Source: Ancylostoma caninum (taxonomy: Eukaryota; Nematoda; Chromadorea; Rhabditida; Ancylostomatidae). From it: a stretch of 64,000 nt of DNA. How positions within the stretch are numbered: position 1 is the first letter of the stretch; each line of letters starts with the position of its first letter. Under the pieces are notes generated by a model. It saw only the letters and a program-made list of their open reading frames with translations. It had not been told where the DNA came from and searched no databases. Positions 62,631 to 64,000 of the stretch are shown piece by piece. The stretch spans positions 1 to 64,000 of the forward strand of contig JBAJFG010000513.1 in the NCBI GenBank assembly GCA_037903475.1, written 5' to 3'. A program made the translations under genes and the position numbers.

Positions 62631-62994
62631 CTACTGTGAATCTTCTACTGCCTTCGCACTTCCAATTTCCCTACGATGCCTTCTGAATGCTTTCTTTTCG
62701 TACTTTTTCAAAAGTTTTTGGAACTTCTCTCTATATTCTGCCATCCTCGAATCATTTTCATCCATAACGCCATCCTGAATAGTTTACCAAAGACCATTAT
62801 CGGCCGAAGCTTTTCCAACAATCTTTTCCGCAAATATAGTACCTGACAAAACAGTTCAAGCAGCACATAATGCATAAAAACAAATTGTACAGCTTTCTGA
62901 ATAGCTGATACACGAATATGCCGCAACTCTCTCAAAACGGAAATTGCAGAGACATTCCGACATTGCAGTATTCTTTCGAGTAATATTTCAATGC
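62631..62994 (-). CDS. Protein tyrosine phosphatase domain gene, last two exons (5' part outside)
   Basis: Penultimate exon 62994-62843 (phase 1 in, phase 0 out) encodes IEILLERILQCRN, then VLRELRHIRVSAIQKAVQFV and FMHYVLLELFCQ. This is the C-terminal helical part of a classical PTP domain, where nematode and vertebrate PTPs read LR.QR...IQ...QY.F.H..LL. The last exon 62774-62631 encodes DGVMDENDSRMAEYREKFQK, then a highly basic LLKKYEKKAFRRHRREIG and a stop. Sites: TTTCAG acceptor at 62994/62995, CAG|GTACTA donor, CTATTCAG acceptor; the intron is 68 bp. The catalytic HCxxGxxRT loop must lie upstream, beyond the mariner or outside the window. Catalytic status unknown; nematodes have a large PTP family with many degenerate members. 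It could also be a pseudogene fragment. Confidence 0.72.
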
Positions 62995-63096
62995 CTGAAA
63001 TGGGCACGGTTCAAAGATGCTGCAAGATGACTAATTAGAATTCCAGCATCGCTGGTTTCCCAGAATTAGTTATTAAACAAACCTGGCTTGAAACTA

Positions 63097-64000
63097 TTAG
63101 GTTGTAGGTAGAGTTCTCGCGCTTTTTGGAACAGTACATTTCCTTGACTTTTCAAAAACAGGGAAGCACATTAAGAAATGTTTAAATCACCATCACGTCC
63201 TGCCACTCTTCTCCCATTTTCGGAAAGCTTTCGACCTTCGGCATAGAACTGTTATGGAATTAACACGGAAAAGTAGCCCAACCAGTCATCTCCATTATCG
63301 AACGCTTTACCTTGCATGGCGTTACAGAGGGACAGGAGAAGGTGATTATCTTTCGGCGCGAGGTAAGGGTCGTACGTTGGGTAAGTCAGCACATTCCATC
63401 CAAAATCGAATGGCTTCTGGCTAGTCACTCTTATAGAGAGCGGGCAAACATTGTCGTGCTGGAATCGGATCGTACCATAATTCGGACCCTTTTATGCGAT
63501 TTTTGCGGATATTCTATCCAGTTGCTGACAGTACAGGTCTATCATGAGGGCAGTGTTGCTTGGGCAGTAGCGCATAGTGGATGATGTCTTTGGCGTCACA
63601 ACAATCAGTGACCACAACCTTCAGAAAGTGATCACCTTTCTTCGGCTGCGGGCTCAGGCAGCTCATCCCTGTCAACCCAGTGTCGATGGTGCTTGGTATT
63701 GACGTATAGACACAACTTCTCATCTCCTGTGAACATTGACTTCAGCTAGTTCCAATGCTTCTCCACGAAGGCAATCCAGTAGCCACCCCTGCACAGTGCT
63801 GGAGATCGCACCCGGTCAGATCATGATCACTCACTGTGATAATTTTTTTAGGTTGCCCAACTGACGCAGCTGAACGGCGATGGTGGTAAAGTGAATATCC
63901 AAGACTTGCGTCCTAGCAGCCGTAGTTTGCCATGGATCTGAATCTATCTGCTGTCGGAAACGATTATTGTCGACGCCGGATCCGCGTCCCAACCATGCAG
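63097..64000 (-). mobile_element. Second mariner-type element, decayed, runs off the window
   Basis: Left end TTAGGTTGTAGGTAGAGTTC follows a TA at 63095-63096. On the minus strand the pieces of a transposase run in order from the window end. First, an N-terminal part with VDNNRFRQQIDSDPWQTTAA and LRQLGNLKKL (about 63990-63850). Then FTGDEK (about 63716-63733) with VNTKHHRHWVDRDELPEP; DAKDIIHYALLPKQ; a HDN block (about 63450-63458); and YDPYLAPKDNHLL (about 63338-63375). Several frameshifts and stops separate them. It differs from the element at 4326 and looks closer to the cecropia/Hsmar1 kind of mariner. It sits 5' of the phosphatase exons, perhaps in their intron. Confidence 0.85.

Noticed and set aside
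63852..63943. Apparent terminal exon after TTTTTTTAG (VAQLTQLNGDGGKVNIQDL)
   Set aside because: Looked EF-hand-like and like an alternative Rab28 end, but the phase does not fit exon 5 and the same bases read on the minus strand as the N-terminal part of the mariner transposase.

Overview
The window reads as nuclear DNA of a nematode, most likely a clade V strongylid of the hookworm kind. The reasons are short exons with clean GT..TTTCAG boundaries, introns from 62 bp to 13 kb, mariner and hAT-type elements, many small palindromic repeats, and two genes whose best-known nematode counterparts are C. elegans fkh-7 (FOXP) and rab-28. The species call is inference from gene content and style; no barcode gene is present.

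Layout. 1-11.4 kb: no gene found; palindromic elements, a decayed mariner (4.3-5.6 kb), a GC-rich hairpin (8.8 kb) and an unusual array of 16 same-strand copies of a GGACAACTGTCACAA-like box (9.6-11.3 kb). 11.4-12.9 kb: CpG-rich region with forkhead-type sites, probably the promoter of the first gene. 12.3-31.0 kb (+): an 11-exon FOXP transcription factor whose exons join in one frame to 537 residues (C2H2 finger, leucine zipper, forkhead). 31.0-32.1 kb: 3' UTR and a very short intergenic gap. 32.1-60.3 kb (+): a six-exon Rab28 GTPase of 224 residues ending in a CaaX box; its last intron is 13.4 kb. 60.3-62.6 kb: convergent intergenic region. 62.6-63.0 kb (-): last two exons of a protein tyrosine phosphatase domain gene, followed on its 5' side by a broken mariner that runs off the window.

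The introns and intergenic DNA are made of an AT-rich background, CpG-rich blocks of 150-600 bp that often hold GTAAACA forkhead cores, and repeats. The repeats include: a dispersed palindrome family carrying GTAAAC(A/G) in its arms; three hAT-type MITEs, two of them nearly identical, with perfect 8-bp target duplications, in opposite orientation on either side of rab-28 exon 5; a terminal-inverted-repeat element filled with a 20-bp minisatellite (35.3-36.3 kb); and a composite repeat with a 117-bp tandem array and a (CA)n tail (43.7-44.8 kb).

The two main genes are unrelated in function: FOXP is a nuclear DNA-binding repressor family, Rab28 a prenylated GTPase linked to cilia. They lie head to tail, with only about 0.3 kb between the poly(A) signal of the first and the ATG of the second. 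No tRNA, rRNA, CRISPR array or bacterial-type operon was found.
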